64,000 bases of DNA from Methanothermobacter wolfeii. Lineage in GTDB: Archaea; Methanobacteriota; Methanobacteria; Methanobacteriales; Methanothermobacteraceae. Under the pieces are notes generated by a model. The model had not been told where the DNA came from, searched no databases, and saw only the letters and a list, made by a program, of their open reading frames with translations. The stretch lies in NCBI RefSeq assembly GCF_025397995.1, contig NZ_CP104550.1, forward strand, positions 1 through 64,000, written 5' to 3'. A program made the position numbers and the translations under genes. This document shows positions 27,885-35,962 of this stretch, one piece after another; the stretch's first letter is position 1, and every line of letters starts with the position of its first letter.

Positions 27885-29077
27885 ATGAAAATTAGAGTTT
27901 TTAAGGCCGCCGGCTTAAAACCAGTCGGCTGGTGCCTGATGGCATTCCTGTTAGTTGTTCTTCTATCAGCAAACTCCTCTGCTGCAAGCAGGGGTGCTGC
28001 TGGAACAACTCTAACTGCTAATGTCACGGCAGATGCGAATTATGTGAGGGAATACTCCTGGGAGATAGATAAGAGTGTGACTCCAGATACCTGGAACATC
28101 TCCAGGGGGATTCAGCCACCTCAGAGTATACAATAAACGTCAACAGGACAGGTTACACTGACAGGGCGTGGATTGAGGGTAATGTGACGGTCTGCAATGG
28201 AGGTGAATTTGCAACCGAAAACCTTACGGTTCTACTTGAGCTACGTGATGGCTTACCTCCACCAAATGACCTTATAGGTACATACACCCTTGATCTATCC
28301 TCAAATCCGGTTTTAGACCCCGGTGAAGTGGGAGTATACCCCTACAGGATAGATCTTACACCGGAGCAGGTGCATGCAGGCGGGACATATAAGGTAACAG
28401 CGAATGTTAAAATAACCAACCATTCAGGGCACCTGGGAACACCCTTCGGCCCATCACCTTCAGCCACAACCATACTACCGGGAACACTGACACCTCTATA
28501 TGAATGCATAAATGTGGATGACACTAATGGCGGTTCATGGATGTTCAGTGACTCAGGATCAGTTAAATATAATGTGACCTTCACCGAGAACGGAACCTAC
28601 GTGAACACAGCAACAATAATGGAAACGGGTCAGAGTGCAAATGCAACAGTAACCGTGGTAATACAGGCCAGTCCCGTTGCACCACTTACAATCGGCTACT
28701 GGAAGACACATGCAGGGTTCAATGGAAACAATGATGATGTTGTGACAGAACTCCTCGGCACCGGAATCTGGCTGGGAACTCCGGGAGGCGAGGACAGCAT
28801 CCTTGTAACCACCGCTGAACAGGCCTTCAGGATACTGCAGTTTAATGGAGCAGCATCTAACGGCATAAACAAGCTATATGCACAGTTACTTGCCGCGAAA
28901 TTAAACATACTGAACGGGGCCTATGCAAGCGACGAGGTCCTTGACATGATTTCAGATGCTGATGAATTCCTTGCAACATACGATGCATCTAGCTGGACCA
29001 GCATTACAAAGCCAGAGAAGCAAGAGGTCCTCTCCTGGATGAGCATGCTTGATAAATACAATAATGGAATGTTATAA
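27885..29077 (+). pseudogene. Secreted surface protein with C-terminal GYWKTH domain, one frameshift
   Basis: The N-terminus MKIRVFKAAGLKPVGWCLMA plus FLLVVLLSANSSAAS is a signal peptide. The frame breaks in the five-G run at about 28109-28113: a sixth G gives SRGDSATSEYTINVNRTGYT and continues in the frame that reaches 29077. The repaired protein has about 397 residues with two beta-sandwich-like regions rich in N-x-T/S sequons (NVTVCNGG, NLTVLLELRDG, NTATIMETGQSANATVTV). It ends with a domain starting LTIGYWKTHAGFNGNN and closing VLSWMSMLDKYNNGML, of a type found in surface proteins of diverse prokaryotes. It is either a pseudogene or a single-base sequence error. Confidence 0.75.
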
Positions 29078-29220
29078 CTGGCATTCCACTAAAATTTTAT
29101 TTTTTCAGTTAAAGACTGCTGCTGATATTACAATAGGGAAATTATTTTTTTTACTTAGCCAGTTCTGGTATAGCTCCAATGAATCAGCGCCACATTTCCT
29201 TCAGGGATGATGCTCTTAAT

Positions 29221-29823
29221 TCACTTGAACTGCAGTGTCTGCCTTACATGGAAACCCTCATCTCTGAATCTGCTGTAGAGAAATTCAACCCTTGAGATGG
29301 TTACCTTTATGATATTCAGGTCCACGGGAAGTTTATCAATTAAATCGGTGCCCAACCCCTTTAAAGCCAGCACTCCGGCCATATAATCTCTGCCATGAAC
29401 AATCTCGGCGCTTCCTGTCAGCTGCATTCCTGCAAGGTTGTTCATGGAGGTGTAGTCCTCGTAGACGGCAACAGAAACCCTGCCGTTCATCAGGAGCCCC
29501 GCGAATTTCTCCCCGCCCTCACTGATAAGGTAGAGGCAGCCATCATGGTATGTGTATTCAATTGGCGTTGCCCTTGGCCATGACCCATGGCAGGTTGCAA
29601 GGGTGCATGTGTTGTGGGATCTTAGAAATTCTTCAACGTACTTTCTGAGTTCCTCATCACCCATATCCTTCATGAGGGAGTCCCGTATATCTTTGAGTTC
29701 AAGTCCAAATTCAATGACCTCCTCCGTGGATGTGAGGTCAGTATCCTTGAGTGGCATTCCTGTAAGAGCGGAAAATCTCCTCAGTTCCCCCAGATCTTCC
29801 TCTGAGAGTTCATCAAGGATCAT
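29221..29823 (-). CDS. Pyridoxamine 5'-phosphate oxidase-fold flavoprotein
   Basis: The 200-residue protein has an N-terminal helical part (residues 1-65, acidic). A split-barrel FMN-binding domain of the PNPOx-like family follows from about residue 70 (NTCTLATCHGSWPRATPIEYTYHDGCLYLISEGGEKFAGLL). Such proteins bind FMN, F420 or heme; the substrate is unknown. The F420-binding branch is common in this lineage. It lies 23 bp downstream of a small flavodoxin on the same strand, suggesting a redox pair. Confidence 0.82.
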   Translation of the reverse strand: MILDELSEEDLGELRRFSALTGMPLKDTDLTSTEEVIEFGLELKDIRDSLMKDMGDEELRKYVEEFLRSHNTCTLATCHGSWPRATPIEYTYHDGCLYLISEGGEKFAGLLMNGRVSVAVYEDYTSMNNLAGMQLTGSAEIVHGRDYMAGVLALKGLGTDLIDKLPVDLNIIKVTISRVEFLYSRFRDEGFHVRQTLQFK

Positions 29824-29846
29824 GCGACCGCCAAGGCACCCTGAAA

Positions 29847-30158
29847 TCAGCGGATCCCCATGAGTTCCTCAGCTTCTCTGAGGGCTCTGGCCCCATCCTC
29901 CATGCTCAGTGAGACCGAGAAGAGGGCCACAGGCTTTTCAGCGATCCAGGGTTTGTCCCTGATAAAATCAGTTATCTCGGGATGCAGTTTTCCCCTGTAT
30001 ACCCCGGAGCCCATGATGATGAATTCAAATTCCCTGTACTCATCCCTGAACTCTTCGGGGGTGCAGCACCTCGATGGGCCCAGTATCATCCCGAGCTTCC
30101 TGGCTATCTCTTCTGTTGAGCCATACACGCCTTTATAGACTATAAGGGTCCTTAACAT
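29847..30158 (-). CDS. Short flavodoxin-domain protein
   Basis: The 103-residue protein starts MLRTLIVYKGVYGSTEEIARKL, a flavodoxin FMN-phosphate loop, and contains FIIMGSGVYRGKLHPEI, the second flavin loop. It ends at about two thirds of the usual flavodoxin length (140-150 residues), so the last strand and helix are missing or reduced. I chose the ATG at 30158 with GGTGATA just upstream; the annotated-length alternative starts at 30173. It lies 32 bp after the PQQ-repeat gene and before the PNPOx-like gene. Confidence 0.75.
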   Translation of the reverse strand: MLRTLIVYKGVYGSTEEIARKLGMILGPSRCCTPEEFRDEYREFEFIIMGSGVYRGKLHPEITDFIRDKPWIAEKPVALFSVSLSMEDGARALREAEELMGIR

Positions 30159-30190
30159 TCTATCACCAGTCAAATGAAAAAAATAAAGGG

Positions 30191-31402
30191 TTATCTGCGC
30201 CTGGAGATGACTTTCCAGACGACAAGGATGACTCCTGCGACTGCAATGATTATGGCTGCCAGGTAGTACCCGAATACTGATGCGGGACCCTCTTCCTTTT
30301 CACTGTTCAGTGAGTAGATGTATCCGTTCTCAGTTGCAAAGTAGACGGTTTTACCGTACACCACGGGTGAGGAACTTACAGGCGAGTTGAAGAGATAGTA
30401 GCCGGGTGAATATGCCCATTCTTCCTTCCCGCTGTACTTGTTCAGTATGTAAAGGGTTCCATCATCTGATCCCACGGCTATCTTGCTGTCAAATATTGCA
30501 GGGGTTGATCTTACAGCGGCCCCTGTCCTGATGGACCATTTAAGTTTCCCGGTCCTTGTATCCAGGGATGTTATGTTCCCATCATCGGATCCTATGAATA
30601 CACTGTTTTCCTCATCATCCACGGCTGGTGAGGAGCGTATCCTGTTCCCGAGGCTCTGCCTCCATACTATGCTCCCATCACCGGCTGAAAGCGCGTAGAG
30701 GGTTCCGTCATCAGATCCCACGTAAACCGTGTCGTTCCAGAATGCAGGGGATGATTGTACAGCGTCACCTGTTGTGTAGCTCCATAACTCCTCCCCGTTT
30801 TCATTGATGGCGTATATCTTTCCGTTGGATGATGCCACGTACACGGTCCCGTTCACTGGAGCAGGGGATGATTTAACAGCATCTCCTGTGTAGAATTCCC
30901 ACTCTTTTGACCCGTTGTCGATGTCAACCGCGTAGAGTCTGCAGTCATCTGAGCCAACATAGACTGTGTCATTGGTAACTGCAGGTGAGGACTCTATACT
31001 GTTACCTGTCTTGAACTTCCATTTAAGGTCCCCGGTATCTGTTTCGATGGCGTAGAGGTAACCATCCATGGAACCCACAAATACCGTGCCATTCAGAACT
31101 GCTGGTGATGAAATTATGGCTCCACTTGTCTTATAGCTCCATATAACACTTCCGGTCTCAAGGTTGATGGCGTAGAGCTTCCCGTCAATGGAACCGATGT
31201 ACGCCACCTTGTTGAAGATGGCCGGCGATGATTTCACGCCACCAATCTGCAGGTACCATGTGCTGGCTGAAAAATCGCTTGGCTCCTCAGCAAAACCTGT
31301 GTGCTGGAGGTTGCCATGAAAGACCGTCCAGTCAGCTGCTGAGACAGGACTCAGAATCATTCCAAGGGCCATGAAGACCATTATGAGATTTTTGATTTTC
31401 AT
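30191..31402 (-). CDS. Membrane-anchored PQQ/BamB-like beta-propeller protein
   Basis: This 403-residue protein has a signal peptide (MKIKNLIMVFMALGMILSPVSA), then eight propeller blades of about 40 residues with the repeated pattern SSPAxxNxTVYVGSxDGxLYAI. It ends with one transmembrane helix (YYLAAIIIAVAGVILVVW) and the basic tail KVISRRR. It would sit outside the membrane as a binding or assembly scaffold rather than a dehydrogenase. It lies 8 bp after the ABC-2 permease gene and is most likely part of that operon. Confidence 0.9.
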   Translation of the reverse strand: MKIKNLIMVFMALGMILSPVSAADWTVFHGNLQHTGFAEEPSDFSASTWYLQIGGVKSSPAIFNKVAYIGSIDGKLYAINLETGSVIWSYKTSGAIISSPAVLNGTVFVGSMDGYLYAIETDTGDLKWKFKTGNSIESSPAVTNDTVYVGSDDCRLYAVDIDNGSKEWEFYTGDAVKSSPAPVNGTVYVASSNGKIYAINENGEELWSYTTGDAVQSSPAFWNDTVYVGSDDGTLYALSAGDGSIVWRQSLGNRIRSSPAVDDEENSVFIGSDDGNITSLDTRTGKLKWSIRTGAAVRSTPAIFDSKIAVGSDDGTLYILNKYSGKEEWAYSPGYYLFNSPVSSSPVVYGKTVYFATENGYIYSLNSEKEEGPASVFGYYLAAIIIAVAGVILVVWKVISRRR

Positions 31403-31410
31403 GCTATCAC

Positions 31411-32568
31411 CTAAATATCTCTATTGAATCTTGTAACTCCCATTGAAAAGAAGAGGAGCGTGAAACCTGCAAGTACAAGGATATCCACCCATATGCTGCC
31501 GACACCGGCCCCCCTGAGCATGACTGAACGGAGGGCGTCATTTGCATAGGTGAGGGGTACGATGTAGGCAATCTTCTGGAATATCCATGGCATTGTTTCT
31601 ATGGGATAGAATACCCCTGATACAAACATCATGGGCATGGCGAAGGGCATCACCATCTGCATGTAGTCCTCCTGGGTCGCCACCCTCGCCGATATCATTA
31701 TCCCGAAGCCAACAAAGCAGAGGGCTGTTAGTATAAGGAGGAGTACTGTGAGGAGCATGCTGCCATTTATGGTGATCCCGAAGAGGGCTATGGCAACAAG
31801 GAGGAGTAGAAACGCCCTTCCACTTTCTATTACCAGTTTTGAGATTATCTTCCCGCCAACAACCGTTGAAACACTTGTTGGGGTCATGAACAGTCTTGCA
31901 AGTTCACCCCTCTCCCTCTCACCTGCAATGGACTGGCCCATTCCAAACATGCATGAGAACATTATGGTCATTGCAAGGACAGCAGGCACAAGGAAGTCCA
32001 TGTACTTGATATCCCCGTATATCCTGTCTATCTGGAGGTTTATAGCATTCACCATACTCTGGAAACTCTCTCCGGGTCCTGAAGCACTTCCAGCTGCAGG
32101 GTTCATGCCGCCGCCCTGCATTTTTTCAATGGCTAGCTGTCCTGAAAGCCTGCTGAAGAGGGCCTGGGTTGCGGGTACCAGGGCCTGACTGGCCAGCTGA
32201 TCCGAGGAGTCGAGGTACATTACAACAGTCGGCTCTTCACTCATGCTGTCATAGTTTGGAGGGAGTATTATGGCGGCCTTCACCTGACCCGTGTCCACCA
32301 TGTCCCTTGCAGTGTCAGGATCCTTCAGAATATCCTTTATATCGTAGAGGTTCATGTTCTTCATGGCAGCGACCGTCTGGTCTGTCAGGGGGCCGCTGCT
32401 CTGTTCAACAATCACCACAGGGATGTTCTCCAGTGTCCCTCCAAGCCCGTACCCGAAAAGGGTTATCATGAGTATCGGGAACAGGATAAGGGAGATAAGG
32501 CGGGGTTTGTGCCTCCAGAGGACTATCAGGTCCTTTTTAAGCATCCACATTACCTTTTTCATTTCCAT
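31411..32568 (-). CDS. ABC-2 type transporter permease
   Basis: The 385-residue permease has an N-terminal helix (LILFPILMITLFGYGLGG) followed by a large extracytoplasmic domain of about 150 residues. Five C-terminal helices include FMTPTSVSTVVGGKIISKL and FVSGVFYPIETMPWIFQKIAYIVPLTY, the classic ABC-2 export fold. The large domain and order match the NatB/YhhJ-like drug or lipid exporters. The ATPase gene lies 3 bp upstream and the PQQ-repeat gene downstream. The substrate is unknown. Confidence 0.92.
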   Translation of the reverse strand: MEMKKVMWMLKKDLIVLWRHKPRLISLILFPILMITLFGYGLGGTLENIPVVIVEQSSGPLTDQTVAAMKNMNLYDIKDILKDPDTARDMVDTGQVKAAIILPPNYDSMSEEPTVVMYLDSSDQLASQALVPATQALFSRLSGQLAIEKMQGGGMNPAAGSASGPGESFQSMVNAINLQIDRIYGDIKYMDFLVPAVLAMTIMFSCMFGMGQSIAGERERGELARLFMTPTSVSTVVGGKIISKLVIESGRAFLLLLVAIALFGITINGSMLLTVLLLILTALCFVGFGIMISARVATQEDYMQMVMPFAMPMMFVSGVFYPIETMPWIFQKIAYIVPLTYANDALRSVMLRGAGVGSIWVDILVLAGFTLLFFSMGVTRFNRDI

Positions 32569-32571
32569 TTC

Positions 32572-33609
32572 CTACCCTCCGGTAACCTTTATAAACACAT
32601 CCTCCAGTGATGGGTCCCTGGTGGATATTGAAGTTATACGGGCGTTGTTCCTTAGGAGAGCCATGAGGACTTCGTTTATGGCTGTTTCACATTTCTCGTC
32701 AAGTTCAAGGATTACCCTGCCTGTGCGGTGCTTCCTGACCTCCAATGTAACCGGGAGGGATTCAAGTTCAGATAGAAGGTCGTCTGTGAGGTTTGTTATC
32801 AGCATGCTTATCTCGGTACCCCTGCAGACCCCCCCTTTTTTCCCTGTTTCTCCGGGTTCAGCACTTTCCTGTTCAATCTTATCAAGGATTCCTGTGATTT
32901 CACGGGCCTTCACGGATTCTTCTTCCATTATAAGGGTGTCCTTCAGGCCCTGGGGGGTGTCGAAGGCCGCAAGGACCCCCTGATTTATGATGCCCACGTA
33001 GTCGCATAGCAGTTCCACCTCGTACATGTCATGGGAGCAGAGTATTATGGTATGGCCGCTGCTGTTGAGTTCATCAATGAGGTTCCAGAGCACCCTCTTG
33101 GTTGTCGGGTCAAGCCCTATGGTGGGTTCGTCAAGGAAGAGGATGTCTGGCTGGTGTATGAGGCTTGCAACAAGGGATACCTTCTGCTGCTGTCCCCCTG
33201 AGAGCTGGCCAACAGGTTTGTCTGCAGCGTACTTTATATCCACCAGTTCCATCAGATCATCTATCCGGGTCTCCCTGAGATCCTGGGGCATACCATAGAA
33301 GTCAGCGCACATTTCAACGTTCTCCCTGGCTGTGAGGTCCATGTAGAGGCTGACCTTCTGGGGCACCATACCTATCTTCTGCCTCACCTCGTCGGGGGAT
33401 TCCAGCACGTCGTGGCCTGCCACCCTGGCGGTGCCTGATGTTGGGGGTATGAGGCAGGTTAGCATCTTTATGGTGGTTGTTTTACCGGCACCGTTGGGGC
33501 CCAGGAACCCGAATATGGAGTTTTTCTTTATCTTCATGTTGAGACTGTCAACTGCAGTGAAGTCCCCGTAGGTTTTTGTAAGGTCAAAGGTTTCGATTGC
33601 ATATTTCAT
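32572..33609 (-). CDS. ABC transporter ATP-binding protein
   Basis: This 345-residue ATPase has Walker A GPNGAGKTTTIKML, Q-loop, signature VGQLSGGQQQKVSLVASL, Walker B DILFLDEPTIGLDP and switch His in ILCSHDM. A C-terminal extension of about 100 residues (from about 225, with EVRKHRTGRVILELDEKCE) is common in DrrA-type exporters. It powers the ABC-2 permease downstream. Its start overlaps the end of the PadR gene by 4 nt, so the four genes PadR-ATPase-permease-PQQ repeat form one operon. Confidence 0.95.
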   Translation of the reverse strand: MKYAIETFDLTKTYGDFTAVDSLNMKIKKNSIFGFLGPNGAGKTTTIKMLTCLIPPTSGTARVAGHDVLESPDEVRQKIGMVPQKVSLYMDLTARENVEMCADFYGMPQDLRETRIDDLMELVDIKYAADKPVGQLSGGQQQKVSLVASLIHQPDILFLDEPTIGLDPTTKRVLWNLIDELNSSGHTIILCSHDMYEVELLCDYVGIINQGVLAAFDTPQGLKDTLIMEEESVKAREITGILDKIEQESAEPGETGKKGGVCRGTEISMLITNLTDDLLSELESLPVTLEVRKHRTGRVILELDEKCETAINEVLMALLRNNARITSISTRDPSLEDVFIKVTGG

Positions 33610-34043
33610 TCTTCACCCTCCCCATCCCTTTCAGATGGGAAAATATCCCTCCAGAAGTCCTCCCAGATCTTTGAGACGTGTTTTTCCATTATATCCCTTA
33701 TACGATCAATGGTGGCTTCTCCCAGGGGGGTTATCTCGTAGTACTTCACCCTTTTTTCTCCGTGCATCTCCCAGCTCCCCTTTATGAGGCCCTTCTTCTC
33801 AAGGTCATGGAGCACAGGGTAGACAACGCTCGGGCCCGGTGGTTTGATCCGGCAGTGGGCGCCCTCAAGGGAGTAGAACTTCTCCAGGCGTCTCATTATC
33901 TCATAGCCATGGATTTTCTCCTTACTTATCATCCAGAGGATCATTGTCTTTCCAAATCCCCTCATGAAGCTCTTTATTATCTTTTCATCAAACTTCCGAG
34001 CTTCTCTGTCAGAGGGTGCTGTTTCATTCTCCAACCCTAACAT
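33606..34043 (-). CDS. PadR-family transcriptional regulator
   Basis: This 145-residue winged-helix protein has KTMILWMISKEKIHGYEIMRRLEKFY, PSVVYPVLHDLEKKGLIKGSW and KYYEITPLGEATIDRI, the PadR HTH and wing, followed by a dimerising helix. PadR proteins next to ABC-2 exporters are usually autorepressors released by the exported compound. Two TGATATATC sites lie just upstream of its start. The first residues (to about 25) are acidic and unusual. Confidence 0.9.
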   Translation of the reverse strand: MLGLENETAPSDREARKFDEKIIKSFMRGFGKTMILWMISKEKIHGYEIMRRLEKFYSLEGAHCRIKPPGPSVVYPVLHDLEKKGLIKGSWEMHGEKRVKYYEITPLGEATIDRIRDIMEKHVSKIWEDFWRDIFPSERDGEGEE

Positions 34044-34053
34044 CTCCAGATTT

Positions 34054-34079
34054 TGATATATCGATTTAATGATATATCA
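34054..34079. promoter_or_regulatory. TGATATATC repeats, candidate PadR operator
   Basis: TGATATATC occurs at 34054-34062 and again at 34070-34078, 16 bp apart. The second is part of the perfect palindrome TGATATATCA. They lie 11-36 bp upstream of the PadR start codon and overlap the likely TATA region, as expected for an autorepressor site. Confidence 0.5.
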
Positions 34080-34281
34080 TGAGTTATATATAATTTTCGG
34101 TGCAGCTTATGGATACATGAACTGTACTCATTCACAGATTTAAGGAAATAGGCGGGATATTTAACTTCAAAATTTTAAAAAACCTTCAATAATGGCTTTT
34201 ACTGGTTCTTCAGGGTCATTATGGGATCAGCATGGAAAAACTGATAAATGTTGATGATAGAACATGATTACGTGATCAGAT

Positions 34282-35046
34282 ATGAAGCTCGGGTTTTCAA
34301 CACTGGCGCTCTTCATGAAATCCCTTGAGGATATGCTTGAGACCGCCGAAAGGGATGGATTTCAGCTTATAGAGGTCCTCTGTGAGGGTCCTTACTGGCC
34401 CAGGAGGCTGATGGAGGATGGATTTTCAGCCGAGATAGTTGAGTCCTATGATGTGGAGGTGCTGCTCCATGCACCAACCATAGACCTTAACCCTGGAAGC
34501 ATGAACCCGGGGGTGAGGGAGGAGACAAGGAGGCAGATGCTGGAGACAATTGAACTGGCATCCATGATGGGCGCAACAACCGTCACAACCCACCCTGGAG
34601 TGGTGCACAGGAAGGAGGAGAGGATAAGGAACTTTGCACTGGAAATGGCCATCGATAACATCAGGGAATGCGCAGGGTATGCTGAGGATAAGGGTGTTAA
34701 ACTTTCTGTTGAAAACATGCCTGGAAGGTTTTCATACCTCTGCAACACCCCCAGTGAACACCAGGACTTTGTTGAGAAATGCGGATGCCATGCAACAGTT
34801 GATATTGGCCATGCAAATACCACGGGGTTCCTTGAGGATTTCCTTGAAATAAGGAGGACCACCCACTATCATCTTAGTGACAACAATGGGGTCAGGGACC
34901 AGCACCTCCCCCTCGGCGAGGGAACCCTTAAACTGGGCCTCCTAAAATCAGTTCACAGGGGCGTTATAGAACTCAACAGCTATGAGGGTGTCCTTAAGAG
35001 CAGGAGGATCATTGAAAGATCCATCATGAATGAGGGGACTGTTTAA
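34282..35046 (+). CDS. Sugar phosphate isomerase/epimerase-like TIM-barrel protein
   Basis: This 254-residue xylose-isomerase-like/AP endonuclease family-2 barrel has KLGFSTLALFMKSLEDMLE, VLLHAPTIDLNPGSMN, TVTTHPGVVHRK, LSVENMPGRFSY, VDIGHANTTG and YHLSDNNGVRDQHLPLGEGT. The Glu, His, Asp and His positions form the metal site. It may be an isomerase of an unknown sugar or polyol; it is common in methanogens without assigned function. Its stop overlaps the start of the TMEM175-like gene by 1 nt. Confidence 0.85.
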   Translation: MKLGFSTLALFMKSLEDMLETAERDGFQLIEVLCEGPYWPRRLMEDGFSAEIVESYDVEVLLHAPTIDLNPGSMNPGVREETRRQMLETIELASMMGATTVTTHPGVVHRKEERIRNFALEMAIDNIRECAGYAEDKGVKLSVENMPGRFSYLCNTPSEHQDFVEKCGCHATVDIGHANTTGFLEDFLEIRRTTHYHLSDNNGVRDQHLPLGEGTLKLGLLKSVHRGVIELNSYEGVLKSRRIIERSIMNEGTV

Positions 35047-35608
35047 TGCTGATGAAAAAGAATCTTATCGAGGGACTTACTGTTGGAATCTTCGCCATTG
35101 CCATGACCCTCCTTGTCCTGACCATCGAGTTACCAGGTAACATTACAGCGGAATCATCAATGGAGACCCACATCTCTTCGCTGGCACCCCAGCTCTTCAC
35201 CTATGCCCTGAGCTTCATTCTCCTGGGAGTGTTCTGGCGGTTAACCACATACACCTTGAGAAGGTTAAAGGTGCTGACACAGGGGTTCTCTGGATAAACC
35301 TGCTCTGGCTCATGTTCGTGGCCCTGGTCTCCTTTTCAACCGAGCTCATTGGGAACAGCAAAGGCCTTGCAGCATCAAACATGTTCTTCCATGTGAACAT
35401 GTTCATCATAGGGGTCCTTTTAACACTGAACTGGTTCTACTCATATCACAGGGGACTTCTGAGTGTTGAAATGAAATTTTACAGGGATTCATTCATCAAA
35501 AACCTTTTAATGCCTGTTGCGGCTTTACTGGCAATGGCGGTAACCCCCTTCTTCCCTGATCAGAGCTCCCTCTGCTACCTGATAATAATTCTGAAGCGAT
35601 TCCTCTAG
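35046..35608 (+). pseudogene. TMEM175/DUF1211-like membrane protein, one frameshift
   Basis: The first part (to 35297) reads LTVGIFAIAMTLLVLTIELP, the first helix of TMEM175-type potassium channels, except that the usual FSD before it is not present. At about 35241-35244 the run TTAACC lacks one A: TTAAACC would give RLNHIHLEKVKGADTGVLWINLLWLMFVALV, continuing in the frame that ends at 35608. The repaired protein has about 187 residues and five to six helices. With the FSD selectivity motif absent and the frame broken, it may be non-functional, or the shift may be a sequence error. Confidence 0.65.
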
Positions 35609-35642
35609 GTTAGGGTCTCATGTAGGCCCAGCCATCAGCCTG

Positions 35643-35949
35643 TCACCTTACTATTTCCCTGGCACCTGATGGAACGGCCTCAACACCATCCAGGAGGTCC
35701 TCAGGACCTATGCCCATCCCCTTTGAGGGTGTTTGAGCAGGCCGCGAATTTCACTCCCCTATCCATGAGCATCTTAATGGTATCTGAATACCCTGAGTTC
35801 CTTCTTAGCGGATTCACACCTGAAGCATAGGCCACCAGTTCAACCTCCACATCTACAAGGTCAGCAATAAGGTTTCTTATATTGTTCAGTGCAAGACTGA
35901 CCCTCATGTCATCGTCCTCATCAAGGTGGAACACGACACGGTACTTCAT
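35643..35949 (-). pseudogene. DsrE-like small protein, frameshifted near the C-terminus
   Basis: The intact part MKYRVVFHLDEDDDMRVSLALNN to VKFAACSNTLKG resembles DsrE/DsrF-fold sulfur-relay-type proteins, with the Cys in ACSNTL at the usual place. The four-G run after AAA (about 35719-35722) has one base too many: with three G the frame reads MGIGPEDLLDGVEAVPSGAREIVR and ends at 35643. As given it stops early (GDGHRS). The ATG at 35949 is preceded by GGTGG. It follows the broken 5'-nucleotidase gene by 13 bp, so both belong to one decaying or mis-sequenced operon. Confidence 0.65.
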
Positions 35950-35962
35950 CACAAACCACCAT

